The position numbers and the translations under genes were made by a program. A stretch of DNA of 64,000 nucleotides from Chamaea fasciata (taxonomy: Eukaryota; Chordata; Aves; Passeriformes; Sylviidae): NCBI GenBank assembly GCA_029207755.1, contig JARCOQ010000025.1, positions 3,154,820 through 3,218,819 on the forward strand. Reading direction: 5' to 3'. Below, in pieces: positions 24,501 to 34,500 of the stretch. The notes beneath the pieces were generated by a model, which had not been told where the DNA came from, searched no databases, and was given only the letters and a program-made list of their open reading frames with translations. The stretch's first letter is position 1, and each line of letters begins with the position of its first letter.

Positions 24501-27500
24501 TTGGCACAGAGGGTTGGGGATGACACAGGGGGTCAGGAAGGACTCAGGGATGACACAGGGGGTTCAGGAGGTCACAGGGGCTCAGAGAGGACACGGGGAT
24601 GACACAGAGGGTCTGGGCTGACCCAGGAGCTCCAGGAGGACTCGGTTGGCACGAGGCTGGCTGAGGTTTGTGTGTTGCCTCCTCTCCCCCCAGGCATGCC
24701 GCTGATGTACTGGTTCTCCCGCAGAATGACGCTCTGGGGAAGCATTTCCTTCAACCTGGCCGTCTTCATCAACATCATCATTGCTTTCTTCTACCCTTAT
24801 GTGGAGGCCACTTCCATGGGTAAGTGCCCCGGCACCTGCTGCTCCTCGGGGTGGAAGGGAAAAGGATCTTCACATGCGGGAAAACTGGCACTGCCCTCAT
24901 CCTTGGGCTCCTACCACCCCAGGTTCTTTCTGCTGGCTAAAGGATTAGTCAGGATTTCAGTTTCCAGCCCTTCCTTCTCAGGGAAACCTAATTTCTCCTG
25001 GGCTGCCCTTGCCCTGTTTGTACAATGTGGGAAGCAGTGATGGGATCCATTCCTGTTGTCAGGCAGAGCCTCCCATCACCTGCAGTGGTTCTGAGCTCTC
25101 GGATGAAAGATGTTAGTAAATGCATCAGTAAAAACCACCTGAACCGACACAAATCTTGGCAGTGCAGCATCATCATTTCTGATCAAGAGCTCGTTAGCGT
25201 GTCTGGCCTGCCTGGCAGCAGCGGTGCCCCTGCCTTTAACATCCACGTGTTCCTCTTCCCAGGAGTGCTGGATTCCCCGCTGATCTCCCTGCTCTTCTGG
25301 ATCCTGATCTGCTTCTCCATCATGGCCCTGTTCACCAAGCGCTACGGGGTGAGGCCGCTGCTGGTGGCCCTGATCCTGCGCTCCATCTACTACCTGGGCA
25401 TCGGGCTCACCCTCAACATCCTGGGGGCTCTCAATGTGAGTTTTCCACGTGCTGGGGGATCAGGAGGCTGTCCCGCGTTCCCAGGGCGCAGCAAACCCCA
25501 CTCCCTCCCGTTTCTGGCCGTCCCCAGCTGACCAACAAGATCGTGTTCGTGGTGAGCTTCGTGGGCAACCGAGGCACCTTCATCCGTGGCTACAAGGCCA
25601 TGATCATGGATGTGGAGTTCCTGTACCACGTTGGCTACATCGTGACCAGCGTCCTGGGGCTCTTCGTGCACGAGCTCTTCTACAGCATCCTGGTATGATG
25701 AATTCAGGTGGCCGGGGGGCACAGGCAGCCTGGCTGCTGCTTTAGGAGCTGGAAGGTTCCTGTGACACTGATTGATAGCGGAGAGAACAATTCCCTGCGC
25801 TCTAATCTTTGCACGGGCTGAGCTTTCTGCCTCCCGACAGTATCTATTGCTGTCTCTCTCCTGGTCCTGGGCTGTATCTCTCCTTCTAATCTGCTGTGTG
25901 CTTTATCTGGGTCAGCTGGGAGGCAACGTGAGCCGGCGAGGGCAGAGCCAGGATACATGTGGCCTATTCTTGGCTCTCCTGCTGTGCATAAGTCACTCCA
26001 TTCTTCTCTGCTTCCCTTCAGTAAGCTGGGAAACTTAAAGGCTTTGTGAGAAAAGTTAGTCAAGGTCTGCTGAGCGATCCAAGATCTCTGGATAAAAGGG
26101 GATATAGATAGGCCAGGCATTATCAAGAGAAGCACCCCGCAGCATTTCTCTGCTCCTGGCTCCTTTCAGCTCTTTGACTTGATCTACCGTGAGGAGACCT
26201 TGTTTAATGTCATCAAAAGCGTGACGCGGAACGGGCGCTCCATCCTGCTGACAGCCCTGCTGGCCCTCATCCTCGTCTACCTCTTCTCCATCGTGGGCTT
26301 CCTGTTCCTGAAGGATGACTTCATCCTCGAGGTGGACCGGCTGCCGGACAGCAAAGCCAAAGGTTGGGCAGTGCTCGGGGCCGTGGGGCCCTCCACACAC
26401 ATCTCAGGGTGTGCTGGGTGGGGTTTTGCACTGGTTTTGGGGTCACAGAGAGGACAGCTTTGTGCTCGTGCTGCACAGAGCAGGGTTTGGGGTTCGTGGC
26501 GGCAGAGAAGGGGGCACAGAGCTCCAAATAAAGGGTCAGCCCTGCGGGGTCTCAACTCTGAGAAAAAGCTTCAGGGACTAGAAAAAGTAGGAGAATATGA
26601 GGCAACTTTTCCCCAAGAAGATTGGCATCTTCCTGGGAGCCCGTGGCAGTGGTTTGCTGCCCTCACAGGGCTGGGGTCTCTTCCTTGCAGATGATCCCTT
26701 GGGGATGCAAAAGAATGTGGAGACCTTCATGGAGTCGTGCAGCAGTGATAAAATCAGCTGCTCTGCTGCACCCACTGCCTTGGAAGGTAAGGGAGCCCTG
26801 TGTGGCAGCGTGGATTTGCCAGCCAGCTGAGGAAAAACCCAGCTTTTCCAAGGTGGAAACTCAATCCACTTCCTGGGACGTATTGGGCAGGAGGCCTTTG
26901 AATTTTGCACAGACCCTGGCATAAAAAATGTTGGAGTGGATCCATTCAATCAGAAAGGAGGTGGGAGCTGCAGGAGCGTTTGGCTGCTGGAGGAGCTGCT
27001 GGGATGCTGCCGGCAGCTGCTCCTGTGTCACTGCCACTGCAGCTGGAACCACCCCCTGGCAGGGCCTGGTGCTCTGCCTGTGCTCTGAGCCCCTGCCCTG
27101 CTCCCCTCCCCAGAGGCCGACCCGGAGCAGTGGGAACGTGCCTGTGACACGCTGCTCATGTGCATCGTCACCGTCCTCAACCACGGCCTGCGCAACGGCG
27201 GCGGCGTGGGGGACATCCTGAGGAAACCCTCCAAGGATGTGAGTGGGGACAGCACCTGGCACCTCTTCCTTCTGCTAAACCCTGCTGCAGTCACTGCAGG
27301 CCCCCCTTCCTGGGAGCTGTGACACATCCAGCTCCATCCCTCACGTTCTCCTCCTCCCCTGCTGCCACAGCTGTGTCACAGGGCTGGGGTGGCTGGAGCA
27401 GAGCTGTGCAAGACACCCAGTTCTCCCTCTCGTCCATTACAGGAGTCCCTGTTCCCTGCCCGAGTTGTCTATGACCTCCTCTTCTTCTTCATTGTCATCA

Positions 27501-29626
27501 TCATCGTCCTCAACCTCATCTTCGGGGTCATTATTGACACCTTTGCTGATCTGAGGAGCGAGAAACAGAAGAAGGAAGAGATCCTGAAGACCACCTGTTT
27601 TATTTGTGGTGAGCACTGGGAATACAGGAATTGCCCCAAAGCCCTTCCTCCCCTCCCAGGCTGGGGGAAGGAAAAGAATTTCAGCTGGATCCTGGTTTTT
27701 ATTTATCACTGCAAAACTTGAATCTGTTCAGCGAGGGGTCACTGCACTGGGAGGGGTTTAAACAAGGACACAGCTGGAGGGAAATTCTCGGTGTTGTTCC
27801 TCACCCTGCTAATGAGGTGTTAAACTAAAACCTCATTGTGTGGTTCTTGTCGCTGTGCATCTCACTGCTGAGACCTTCCCTTGGCCAGTGGGGGAAAAAA
27901 AGCAGCATATTACTGGAGAAATATAATAGAGAAAATGCTCTGGAATCCTTTCAGTCAGCAGTAGGCATTAAAAAAAAAAAAAAAAGGAAAAAAAAAAACC
28001 CAACCAGTAAATCTCTCTGTTTTTTCCTTTAAAGATCCTCTGGGTTTATTTTACTGGGCAGAGGCAGAGCCAGCAGGACAGGGGAAGGAATTGTTCCCTG
28101 TGAGGGTGGGGAGGCCCTGGCACACGGTGCCCAGAGCAGCTGTGGCTGCCCCTGGATCCCTGGAAGTGTCCAAAGCCAGGCTGGATGGAGCTTGGAGCAA
28201 CCTGGGATGGTGGAAGGTGTCCCTGCCCATGGCAGGGGGTGGAAAATCCCTTCCGACCCAAACCATTCCATGATTCTGTGATTTCAAGCAGAAGTCTCCT
28301 GAACCCCCAGCTGGGTTGTTGTCCTCTGGTTTGGATGTTTATGTGCTAAATGCCAACTTATTATTAACAGGACTTCAGTGTGGCCTTTGGGAGGGGATGC
28401 CCTGGGCTGAATTTCCTTCCACGTGTTTGCTGCTCACTCACCTCCTCCCCTCCCCTTCTCCCCCCTGTCCTCTTCCCCCCTTCCCTGCCTTTCCCAGGGC
28501 TGGAAAGGGACAAGTTTGACAACAAGACCGTGTCCTTTGAGGAGCACATCAAATACGAGCACAACATGTGGAACTACCTGTACTTCATCGTGCTGGTGCG
28601 GGTGAAGAACAAGACCGACTACACCGGCCCCGAGAGCTACGTGGCACAGATGATCAAGGTAGAGGTGCCCTCGGGGCAGCTCCTTGGCCATTCCAACCTC
28701 CCTACCCCAGGGATATCAGGAACAAGGGGCTGGCCAAGGAAAAACAGCTCTGGGAAGTCCTTTTGGAAAATACTGGCTAATGGTGCAGTGCCTGAGTTTG
28801 TCATTTGCTGGTTTTTTCCATGTGGTCTGTTGGAGGGTTTGCTCTGTGAGTTGAAGGGTCGAGCCAAGCAGGGAGTGGGGCTTCAAGGATGTTTTGAGGC
28901 AAGGGAGGGAAAGGAAAGACAAACTTCTGCACTTCAGCCCATGAAGCAACCTAGAAATGGACCATGCATGGAAAAATTGCAGATTTTTGCAAAGAGAATT
29001 TCTTTAATCCCTAAGCACAGGGAGGATGCCTGTTAAACCTTATCTTCCCTGCTCCTCTCTGACCCCTCACCCCAACTCCCCTTGTCTGTGGTCACGTTCC
29101 CAGAACAAGAACCTGGACTGGTTCCCCCGGATGCGAGCCATGTCTCTGGTCAGCAATGAAGGGGAAGGGGAGCAGAACGAGATCCGCAATCTGCAGGACA
29201 AACTCAACACCACCATGAAGCTCGTGTCCCACCTCACCTCCCAGCTGAATGAGCTGAAGGAACAGGTATGAGAGAGGGGAAATCCCCTGTAGGAACTCTC
29301 TGTCCTTCCCAAAATAGCCACTGAGGGCAGGGAGTGGGAGGCAGCCCAAGGCAGCACAATGACGGTACAAGCACAGGGCTCCTGCAGCTCATTTTTGGGG
29401 GAATTGGGGACACTTGGGACACGTGGGTTTGGGTCGTGCCTCATCAGCTCAGAGTTTGCTGGCAGAGGCTCAAAGCAGTGCAGTCAGACACTTGGGAAGC
29501 ACATCCAAGAGCAGGAGGGCCTGGAATTGCCTCAGCGTGTCCTGGTTGGAATTGCAGATGACGGAGCAGCGGAAGCGCAGGCAGAGGATGGGGTTTGTGG
29601 ATGTCCAGAACACCATGAACCACTGA
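1677..29626 (+). CDS. ITPR3: Inositol 1,4,5-trisphosphate receptor type 3 (5'-partial, 56 coding exons in window)
   Basis: IP3-gated calcium release channel of the endoplasmic reticulum; it works as a tetramer. I followed 56 exons (called w1-w56 here) with consistent GT-AG boundaries and phases, except one GC donor after w45. They sum to 7,835 nt, about 2,610 residues plus stop. w1 starts inside an Asp codon that corresponds to about residue 54 of the mammalian protein, so the first ~53 residues lie upstream; mammalian ITPR3 is about 2,670 aa. Seen in order: MIR/beta-trefoil N-terminus, IP3-binding core, long armadillo/RIH solenoid, six membrane segments, the GGGVGD pore filter, a C-x2-C...H-x4-H linker zinc motif and a C-terminal coiled coil. 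Type 3 is preferred over types 1 and 2 because exon sequences follow human ITPR3 closely and the downstream neighbour is UQCC2. No frameshift or stop was seen. The gene is compact: about 28 kb for nearly the whole coding region. Confidence 0.97.
2011..2305. repeat. Minisatellite (CAGGACACTCCTCAGCACCC-like units)
   Basis: Degenerate tandem units of roughly 10-25 bp combining CAGGACACC, CCTCAGCACCC and CAGGGCACCCC over about 295 bp in the intron after w1. The long minus-strand open frame here is a by-product. Confidence 0.85.
3427..3540. repeat. 41-bp tandem repeat, about 2.8 copies
   Basis: Units beginning CCAGGTGGCACCCAGA start at 3427, 3468 and 3509, nearly identical. Intron after w1, about 0.85 kb before w2. 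Confidence 0.9.
4961..5097. repeat. Polypyrimidine tract upstream of exon w5
   Basis: About 135 bp of almost pure C/T on the plus strand, ending about 35 bp before the w5 acceptor (AG at 5131-5132). It is low-complexity and makes spurious Lys/Gly-rich frames on the minus strand. Confidence 0.9.
6040..6240 (+). mobile_element. CR1 LINE 3' fragment
   Basis: Contains the CR1 tail signature in order: AACAGGCTCGCCAGGGCAG, CCATCCCTGGAATGTTC, GGTTTAGCGGGCATGGTGG and TTTTCCAACCTGG. It ends 25 bp before exon w6. Confidence 0.85.
7588..10508 (+). CDS. ITPR3: ITPR3 exons w8-w15: IP3-binding core
   Basis: Exons: 7588-7638, 8077-8219, 8349-8448, 8717-8877, 9529-9670, 9877-10038, 10124-10296, 10389-10508. 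They encode roughly residues 319-668. w8-w9 form the variable loop (Ser/Arg-rich, ending GEKIKY). w13 carries the second basic face of the IP3 pocket: [20 protein letters not shown], with the Arg, Lys and Tyr-Arg-Lys positions known to bind the ligand in this family. All binding residues that I can align are intact. w15 ends in GA before a GTGAGT donor and w16 supplies the G, which fixes that boundary. An ERV LTR-like piece sits in the intron after w15. Confidence 0.95.
9058..9113. repeat. 13-bp tandem repeat (CCTAGAAAAATAT), about 4 copies
   Basis: Clean 13-bp units in the intron between w11 and w12, an AT-rich island in GC-rich surroundings. Confidence 0.9.
10547..10790. mobile_element. ERV LTR-like fragment
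   Basis: AT-rich block in the intron between w15 and w16 (for example CAAAACAGGCTCAGGGATAT and TTAAGTTTATTCTTGAC). It resembles LTR pieces common in songbird genomes. Assigned by recall; boundaries approximate. Confidence 0.45.
10883..13784 (+). CDS. ITPR3: ITPR3 exons w16-w24: first RIH / armadillo solenoid
   Basis: Exons: 10883-11065, 11150-11401, 11626-11770, 11918-12065, 12380-12576, 12698-12827, 13082-13139, 13313-13478, 13620-13784. They encode roughly residues 669-1150. They contain the helical ryanodine/IP3-receptor homology repeats (for example [18 protein letters not shown] and [20 protein letters not shown]). The w19/w20 junction ([13 protein letters not shown]) differs from the mammalian sequence, which is a known variable stretch. 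w24 ends in a Lys/Glu-rich linker ([20 protein letters not shown]) that is cytosolic and likely disordered. The 84-bp intron between w16 and w17 is among the shortest in the gene. Confidence 0.94.
12103..12165. repeat. 21-bp tandem repeat, 3 copies
   Basis: GTCTGCCCAGTGTTTTCCAT units in the intron after w19. Confidence 0.9.
13959..19081 (+). CDS. ITPR3: ITPR3 exons w25-w35: central regulatory solenoid
   Basis: Exons: 13959-14027, 14369-14494, 14623-14745, 14908-15108, 15769-16020, 16109-16234, 16499-16624, 16725-16845, 17876-18060, 18666-18814, 18973-19081. They encode roughly residues 1151-1679. w26 starts [14 protein letters not shown]. w29 carries [18 protein letters not shown] and w30 the [20 protein letters not shown] block. 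All are highly conserved in IP3 receptors and contribute to the calcium-sensing and modulatory solenoid. Three introns here hold LTR-like insertions: after w28 and after w32 (both antisense to the gene), and after w33. Confidence 0.94.
15404..15645 (-). mobile_element. Antisense LTR fragment (family shared with 17003-17345)
   Basis: Intron between w28 and w29. It shares GGACACGAAA at one end and an AACACCTCTCC...CCCA.TGGT.AAACCAGA block with the element at 17003-17345. On the minus strand it carries AATAAA and a TATTTAAA-type box. Retroviral LTR by structure; family not identified. Confidence 0.6.
17003..17345 (-). mobile_element. Antisense LTR, solo
   Basis: Intron between w32 and w33. On the minus strand it has a TATA-type box (CCTTATAAAAGG near 17100) followed by CAATAAAGCC (near 17072), the promoter/poly(A) order of an LTR. 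It is AT-rich against GC-rich flanks. Same family as 15404-15645 by the shared blocks. Confidence 0.65.
18115..18520 (+). mobile_element. Possible LTR-derived insertion in ITPR3 intron after w33
   Basis: AT-rich block in a GC-rich intron with ATTAAA near 18420 and LTR-like base composition. No clear ends or target duplication were found, so this is a weak call. Confidence 0.35.
19224..23847 (+). CDS. ITPR3: ITPR3 exons w36-w46: RIH-associated region up to the membrane linker
   Basis: Exons: 19224-19314, 19513-19682, 20116-20290, 20378-20562, 20858-21058, 21392-21502, 21818-21913, 22114-22215, 22460-22546, 23116-23226, 23655-23847. They encode roughly residues 1680-2186. They include the RIH-associated domain ([37 protein letters not shown]). 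The loop in w38-w39 is divergent from mammals, rich in Gly/Pro and containing an RGD tripeptide on the cytosolic side. w45 ends TSQIE at GAG followed by GCAAGA, a GC-type donor. w46 holds [19 protein letters not shown] and [17 protein letters not shown], which lead into the channel domain. Confidence 0.94.
24440..24660. repeat. Minisatellite (GGGGATGACACAGGGGGTCA-like)
   Basis: Degenerate tandem units of about 20-35 bp based on GACACAGGGGGTC in the intron before w47. Confidence 0.8.
24694..29626 (+). CDS. ITPR3: ITPR3 exons w47-w56: channel domain, zinc motif and C-terminus
   Basis: Exons: 24694-24819, 25263-25435, 25528-25692, 26170-26362, 26691-26786, 27114-27238, 27443-27608, 28498-28658, 29104-29265, 29558-29626. 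They encode roughly residues 2187-2664. S1 is in w47, S2-S3 in w48, S4 in w49, S5 in w50 ([20 protein letters not shown]). The luminal loop is in w51, the filter GGGVGD in w52, and S6 in w53 ([20 protein letters not shown]). The zinc motif is split between w53 (TTCFIC) and w54 (HIKYEH). The coiled coil in w55 ([20 protein letters not shown]) helps tetramerisation. w56 ends [11 protein letters not shown] and a TGA at 29624-29626. The luminal loop (about 26666-26786 and 27114-27145) is the part least like mammals. Confidence 0.96.
28090..28290 (+). mobile_element. CR1 LINE 3' fragment
   Basis: Carries CCTGGAAGTGTCCAAAGCCA, GGAGCAACCTGGGATGGTGG and the terminal CCATTCCATGATTCTGTGAT. Intron between w53 and w54. 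Confidence 0.85.
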
Positions 29627-30460
29627 GACACAGCTCCAGCCACCGAGGGACTGCACCTGTGTCAGCTGAGGAGCCTGCTCCTGCCTGGGCTCCAGGCATG
29701 GATTGTCACTGTCTGGGGACAACGGACCACATGGCAAGGGCTTCCCAGGCAGCATCTCCCTTAGAGCACTCGTAAGCAATTCCAGGAGCAGGGACTGGCC
29801 GGAGTCTTCCCCACACCTGGGCCCAGGTGTTTTTCTAACACCCTCGTAGGAAGATAAACCATACAGGACTTTCATTCCTCATTGCAATAACTCTTTATTT
29901 TGCAATTGTGGAGGGTTGTATCTTTATCTCCATGTGCTCCAGCCCCTCGGCTGTGGGGTGAGTAGCTGTAGGGCCGCACTATTTAACTTATTCCGAGTGC
30001 CACTTGTCCCTTTTGTGGATATTTGCCAAGCAGCCCTCGTTATCTGCTGTGCCTGCTCCACGCTGACCCCTCTCCATTTACACAATTCCCTTCATGCCGT
30101 GGTGCAGTAAAGAGAACCTGAACTCAAGGAGGTGAACCTAATTTAATTAACTCACCAGATGAGGAGCTGAGCTTGTCCTAGTGGGAACTAAAAAAGTCTT
30201 TTGCCTTCTGTGGACCAAGGATCTTTGGGCAGCAGTAGTAGGAGCCTGCAGGTTTACAGGAGTTCACTGTGAAGGGGTGTCCTGTGTTTTAGTTTCATAG
30301 TTTCATCTCTGGTGTCATATTTTACCTTTTTTTGTTTTTTCCTTTTTTTTTTTTTTTTTTTTTTTGGTTGTTATCGTTGTTACTTAAGAACTGAAGTGTA
30401 AATTGCCTTAACTAAATTAAATACAGAATCGTGTTATAATAAAAACTACAACGTGGTAAA
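29627..30460 (+). other. ITPR3: ITPR3 3' UTR with candidate poly(A) signals
   Basis: AT-richer, non-coding sequence follows the TGA. The first perfect AATAAA downstream is at 30438-30443, after a T-rich run (30322-30366). Further AATAAA hexamers lie at 30858-30863 and 31118-31123, so longer 3' ends are possible. The end given here is a guess from the first hexamer; cDNA would decide. Confidence 0.5.
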
Positions 30461-31440
30461 GGAAGTCCCCTTCCTGTGCCCTCTGGTGTGTGATGGGGCT
30501 GTCAAACAGAAGCACAGAACAAACCCAGGGGCAGAACCCAAAGCAGGGCTGGCACCAAGGTGCTCCCCAGCCCGCTGCTCCCAGCTCCAGGTGTTGCACA
30601 TCCCTGGCCAAACGCTGCCATGAAGAGCCACCACGAGTACCAGCCTTGGTTCCTGGAGCTCTGGAGCAGAGCCTGCTGCAGTTCCAAATTCTTTCACTGC
30701 CTGCCAGGAAATCTCTGCTGAAACCCGTAAAAAGGAGCAGCTGTTGGTGCTGTGGAGCCCTGGCACAGCTCTGCTCCAGACACTCATCCTTCCCAAGCCA
30801 GTCCCAGCTCCAAGCCCAAGAACAGACACTGATGAAAGCAGTAAAGCTCTGAAAAGGAATAAAAAAGCCCATAACAGTGAAGTTGCAGCGCACTTGAAAT
30901 GTGTTTATGGCCCCATCTAGCAGCATGTCATTTAATCCTGCCTTCACCCTCAGCTCTGCACTAACCCACACATCCCTCTCCTCAGGCTGGGGGGGATCTG
31001 CACGGAGTTGGCTCCTCCAGCAGCAGCAGCTGATTAAAATCTCAATTAAACTCGTGCAGTGCTCCACTGTCACCATGGCAAAGTCACCCTCCGTCCTCTC
31101 TGTCTTCTCCGAAGGAAAATAAATGTGATGATTAAAGTTCTCCCCCCCTCCACTGCCCTGGTCCCTGGGCTAACACACAAACACAAGCACACAGAGGTTT
31201 TCACATCCTCTCTCTTCTCTTCACAAGAACATTTAAAGCTGCACCTCCTCCCTCTGGGCAGCTCCTGCTCGTTCCATTCTTTGAGACACAAAGGGCCAGG
31301 TTTGACACCACAAAGTTCCCTTCCCTACATTGCTCCAGCATGGATGTGTTCAGCTCTGCCCCAGATTCTCAGCAGAAGAAAAAGGAGGCACTAAATATGA
31401 AGAATGTAGAGGGTAACAAAACTGCTGTTGCTAAGAGGAA
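30461..31440. other. Short gap between convergent ITPR3 and UQCC2
   Basis: No convincing exon on either strand. It holds two more plus-strand AATAAA hexamers (30858, 31118) that could serve longer ITPR3 transcripts. Open frames here are short and lack family resemblance. Confidence 0.5.
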
Positions 31441-31448
31441 TAAGTGGT

Positions 31449-31454
31449 TTTATT
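31449..31454 (-). promoter_or_regulatory. UQCC2: UQCC2 poly(A) signal
   Basis: AATAAA on the minus strand (TTTATT on plus), about 60 bp past the UQCC2 stop. It implies a very short 3' UTR of about 80-90 nt. Confidence 0.65.
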
Positions 31455-31515
31455 CATCATGGCAACACGCAGAGCTTCAGGGATATGTACAGTGGAGAAG
31501 CTGAGAGCTGGGCCC

Positions 31516-34500
31516 TCACATGGAGTCCTCCTCGGGTTTCTTGGCAGAGAACTTTTCCCGCAGTCTTTTCCACGTCCCTTTTTTCATGTCTTCCATCTGT
31601 TTCAGAATGTCTGCAAAAGGAGAAGGGAGACAGAGATGGGGCCTGAGGAAGATAAGCAGGAAAGCAGAGGAATGAAACCCTCCTAAAACAGCTCTGCCTT
31701 CCATCTCATTTCCCTCTCTGACTCTTCATCTTAATGAATTTTCATTCCAGGCCCGAGGCGAGGCTGGTTTCCCTTCCAATCAATGCAGGGAGTCTCTTAT
31801 CACTAACAACTGATACTCAGTTTCCATGCACTGCAATCAAAGTTAGGAACTGGAGCAGAACAAAACTGCTCTGGCTCCCAGTTCTGCCCCTCATAAAGGA
31901 TGTGCTGAGAGCATTTCTGTGTGGGGGCACCCGGCTCCTTCCCAAGGCCCGACAAAGAAGGAATAGGAAGGGAATTGGAAGATGGTGAAAGAGAAGCTGA
32001 GCTCAGTGTTGGGGTGACATAGCAAACGTGTTCCTTCCACACAGATCCTGCTGTCTGTCCCCACAGAGCCTTTGCTGACCCTCTGTTGCTCCTGACAGTG
32101 CAAATTCCAACTGATTCTTCACTCCAATATACCGGGTGACTCTTCAACTGAGTTATTCCTGAACTCACTCCTCATCCAACACCTCCACAGAATTGCAGGC
32201 AGCCCCTTGGTGCCCTCCACTCCCAGGGGCTGAGGAGGAACACCAGGGAGCACCCCAAAGAGCAGAATGTCCCTTTCCCCCTGGCCTGCCCTCTCAGAGC
32301 AGGCCCAGCAGCAGTACCTGTGGCCAGGATCGTCCTGCAATCCTCCACGGTCACCCCGGTGAAGGTGGTGTCTTTCAGCCGTGGGTACTTCCCAGGAGAG
32401 CAGGAAAAGGAGGGAGAGAGATAGAGAAGTCACTTGCAGTGCATGGAAAAGGCCCAAGTGTCACCAGCTGGCACAGTCTGATGCTGTTTTCAGCTGGGAT
32501 TCACCCACACCAAGAACCAGGCCTGCCCTGCTGACCCAGCAGCTGCCCTGGGTGAGCACAGGCACCGCTGCACCCACCCCTCAGCTGTCCCTCAGGCATT
32601 CCCAGGAATGCTGCCATTCCCGGGAATGCTGCAGCAGGTGGAGGCTCCCCCCCAGAGAGAGGGGCAGCGGGCAGTGCCACAGCTCTCACCTTGTTCTTGT
32701 AGAAGTTGGTGTGGATCCTGACTAAGCTCTCGTACATCTGGTCACAGGCCTCGGGGTCAGAGATCTGCAGGGGACACAAGTCTGCTTTTACACCTCCAGA
32801 GCAAAACCCCTCGTCGTCCCGAGGCACAATGGCCATGAAGGAGCAGCCCAGAATTCCCAGTGCACTGCTGGATACTGCCCATCCTGCTCTAGGCTTTTCC
32901 CTCCACCTCCCACCAGCTTGGCCTGCAGGAGTAACAACACTTGGGATTTCCAGAATGGATCTGAATTCTACATCAACAAGATGTGACAGCGAATACACGG
33001 CCACAGAGAACGTTACTGGCTGGGCCTGGGAAATCTGTGGCCCTTCCTGCTGAGAGGCCACCTCTGTCACTGCAGGGAATCACACAGGACAAGGTGCCAG
33101 GCTGGACCTTAGAAACTCCCTGCAGGGGCCAAAAATAGCCTGTCATTGATTAGGGAAATCAACACAAATGACAGGGAGCGGCTTGAAGGGTAACTGGATT
33201 TCTATTTCAGCTGGAAGATCCGGCTCATCCCCAACCTGTGCCAGGTGCCTCTGCCTGGCACAGCCCTTGCTCAGCTGCTTTTCCAGTCTACAGTGTTTTT
33301 CCTGGGGGTTTTGGGGGGGTTTTTTTGTGGTACAATGAGCCCAGCTCACCCCAGAACTCAATGTTGCTGCTCCACTAATGGTTAAAACAGGTCAAGAGTA
33401 AAAATAACATCAACAGAAAGGAGTCAGGATGAAGTAGGAAGAGCAAGGAAAACCTTTCCTCGTTCAGCAGGGCTGCAGGAGAGGATGCAGGAACAGCCAC
33501 AGGTGATCCCCCCGTGCCCTGCAGCCCCATCCCAAACACCCCCTGCCAAGGCTCCAGCATTTCCAGCCGATAAAAGGGTGGCACAAACAGCATCCCAGCC
33601 CTGGAAATCCTGCAAATCTCCTTCCATTAGATGGCTAAAGAGCCCTTGTGGCTCTAGTTCCCCTCTCAGAAGCTCCTCCTGCCAGCACATTCAGCCTCTC
33701 TACACACAAATTGCCACCACTGCTGCACGTATCAATTCAAATTTCCAGGATCAGTGGCAGCTCTGGGATCTTGGAGCCAACTGGTGCAACACATTAAGCT
33801 GTCCTGAGCATATGGAAAAGCAATAAAACCCTTCCCAAAATGCCTGCTGCAGACTATTCTGGTCACCAGCACAGTATTAGGAGGCCCCTTGAGGTGGAAA
33901 ACGCATCTCTGGAACAATGTTTTTATGCTAAGAAAGGGCACATTTGCATTCTGCAGCAACACCTCCGCTCCTGGGAAGGTCTGCAGCCAAGTCAGGCATC
34001 AGATCCCCTAATTTATTTCAGCAGCAAAGCCTAAACTCCAACAGAATTACATCTGGAGGCGGAATTCGATTGTACAACCGCTGCATTCCATCAGCGTCAG
34101 GCAGTGCTGCAGCATCCCATCATCCCACCCTCGAGGTAAGGAGAGCACAGGAATTAGGTGGATTCCAGCAGAGCTGACAAATTCCCAAAGCTCTGTGCCC
34201 CGCTCCCATAACCACAGGAACGGGGTTTTCCAAAGTGCACGGTGTGAAGAGTGTAAGAACTGGGGATAAACCAGTTGTCCTGAGGGTAAAACAGCTGTCC
34301 TGAGTACAGATCAGGTGTGCTGAGTGTAAACCATTTGTTCAGAGCACCAACCAGGTGTCCTGGGCACAAATCATTTATCCTGGGCACAAAACCCATTGTC
34401 CTGGGCACGAACCATTTATCCTGGGTGCAAACCCCATTGTCCTGGGCACAAACCATTTATCCTGGTCACAAGCCCAGTGTCAAGGGTACAGACCAGCTGG

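Noticed and set aside
25700..26160. Possible LTR in the intron before w50
   Set aside because: Composition hints at an insertion, but I could find no ends, poly(A) signal order or match to other elements in the window.
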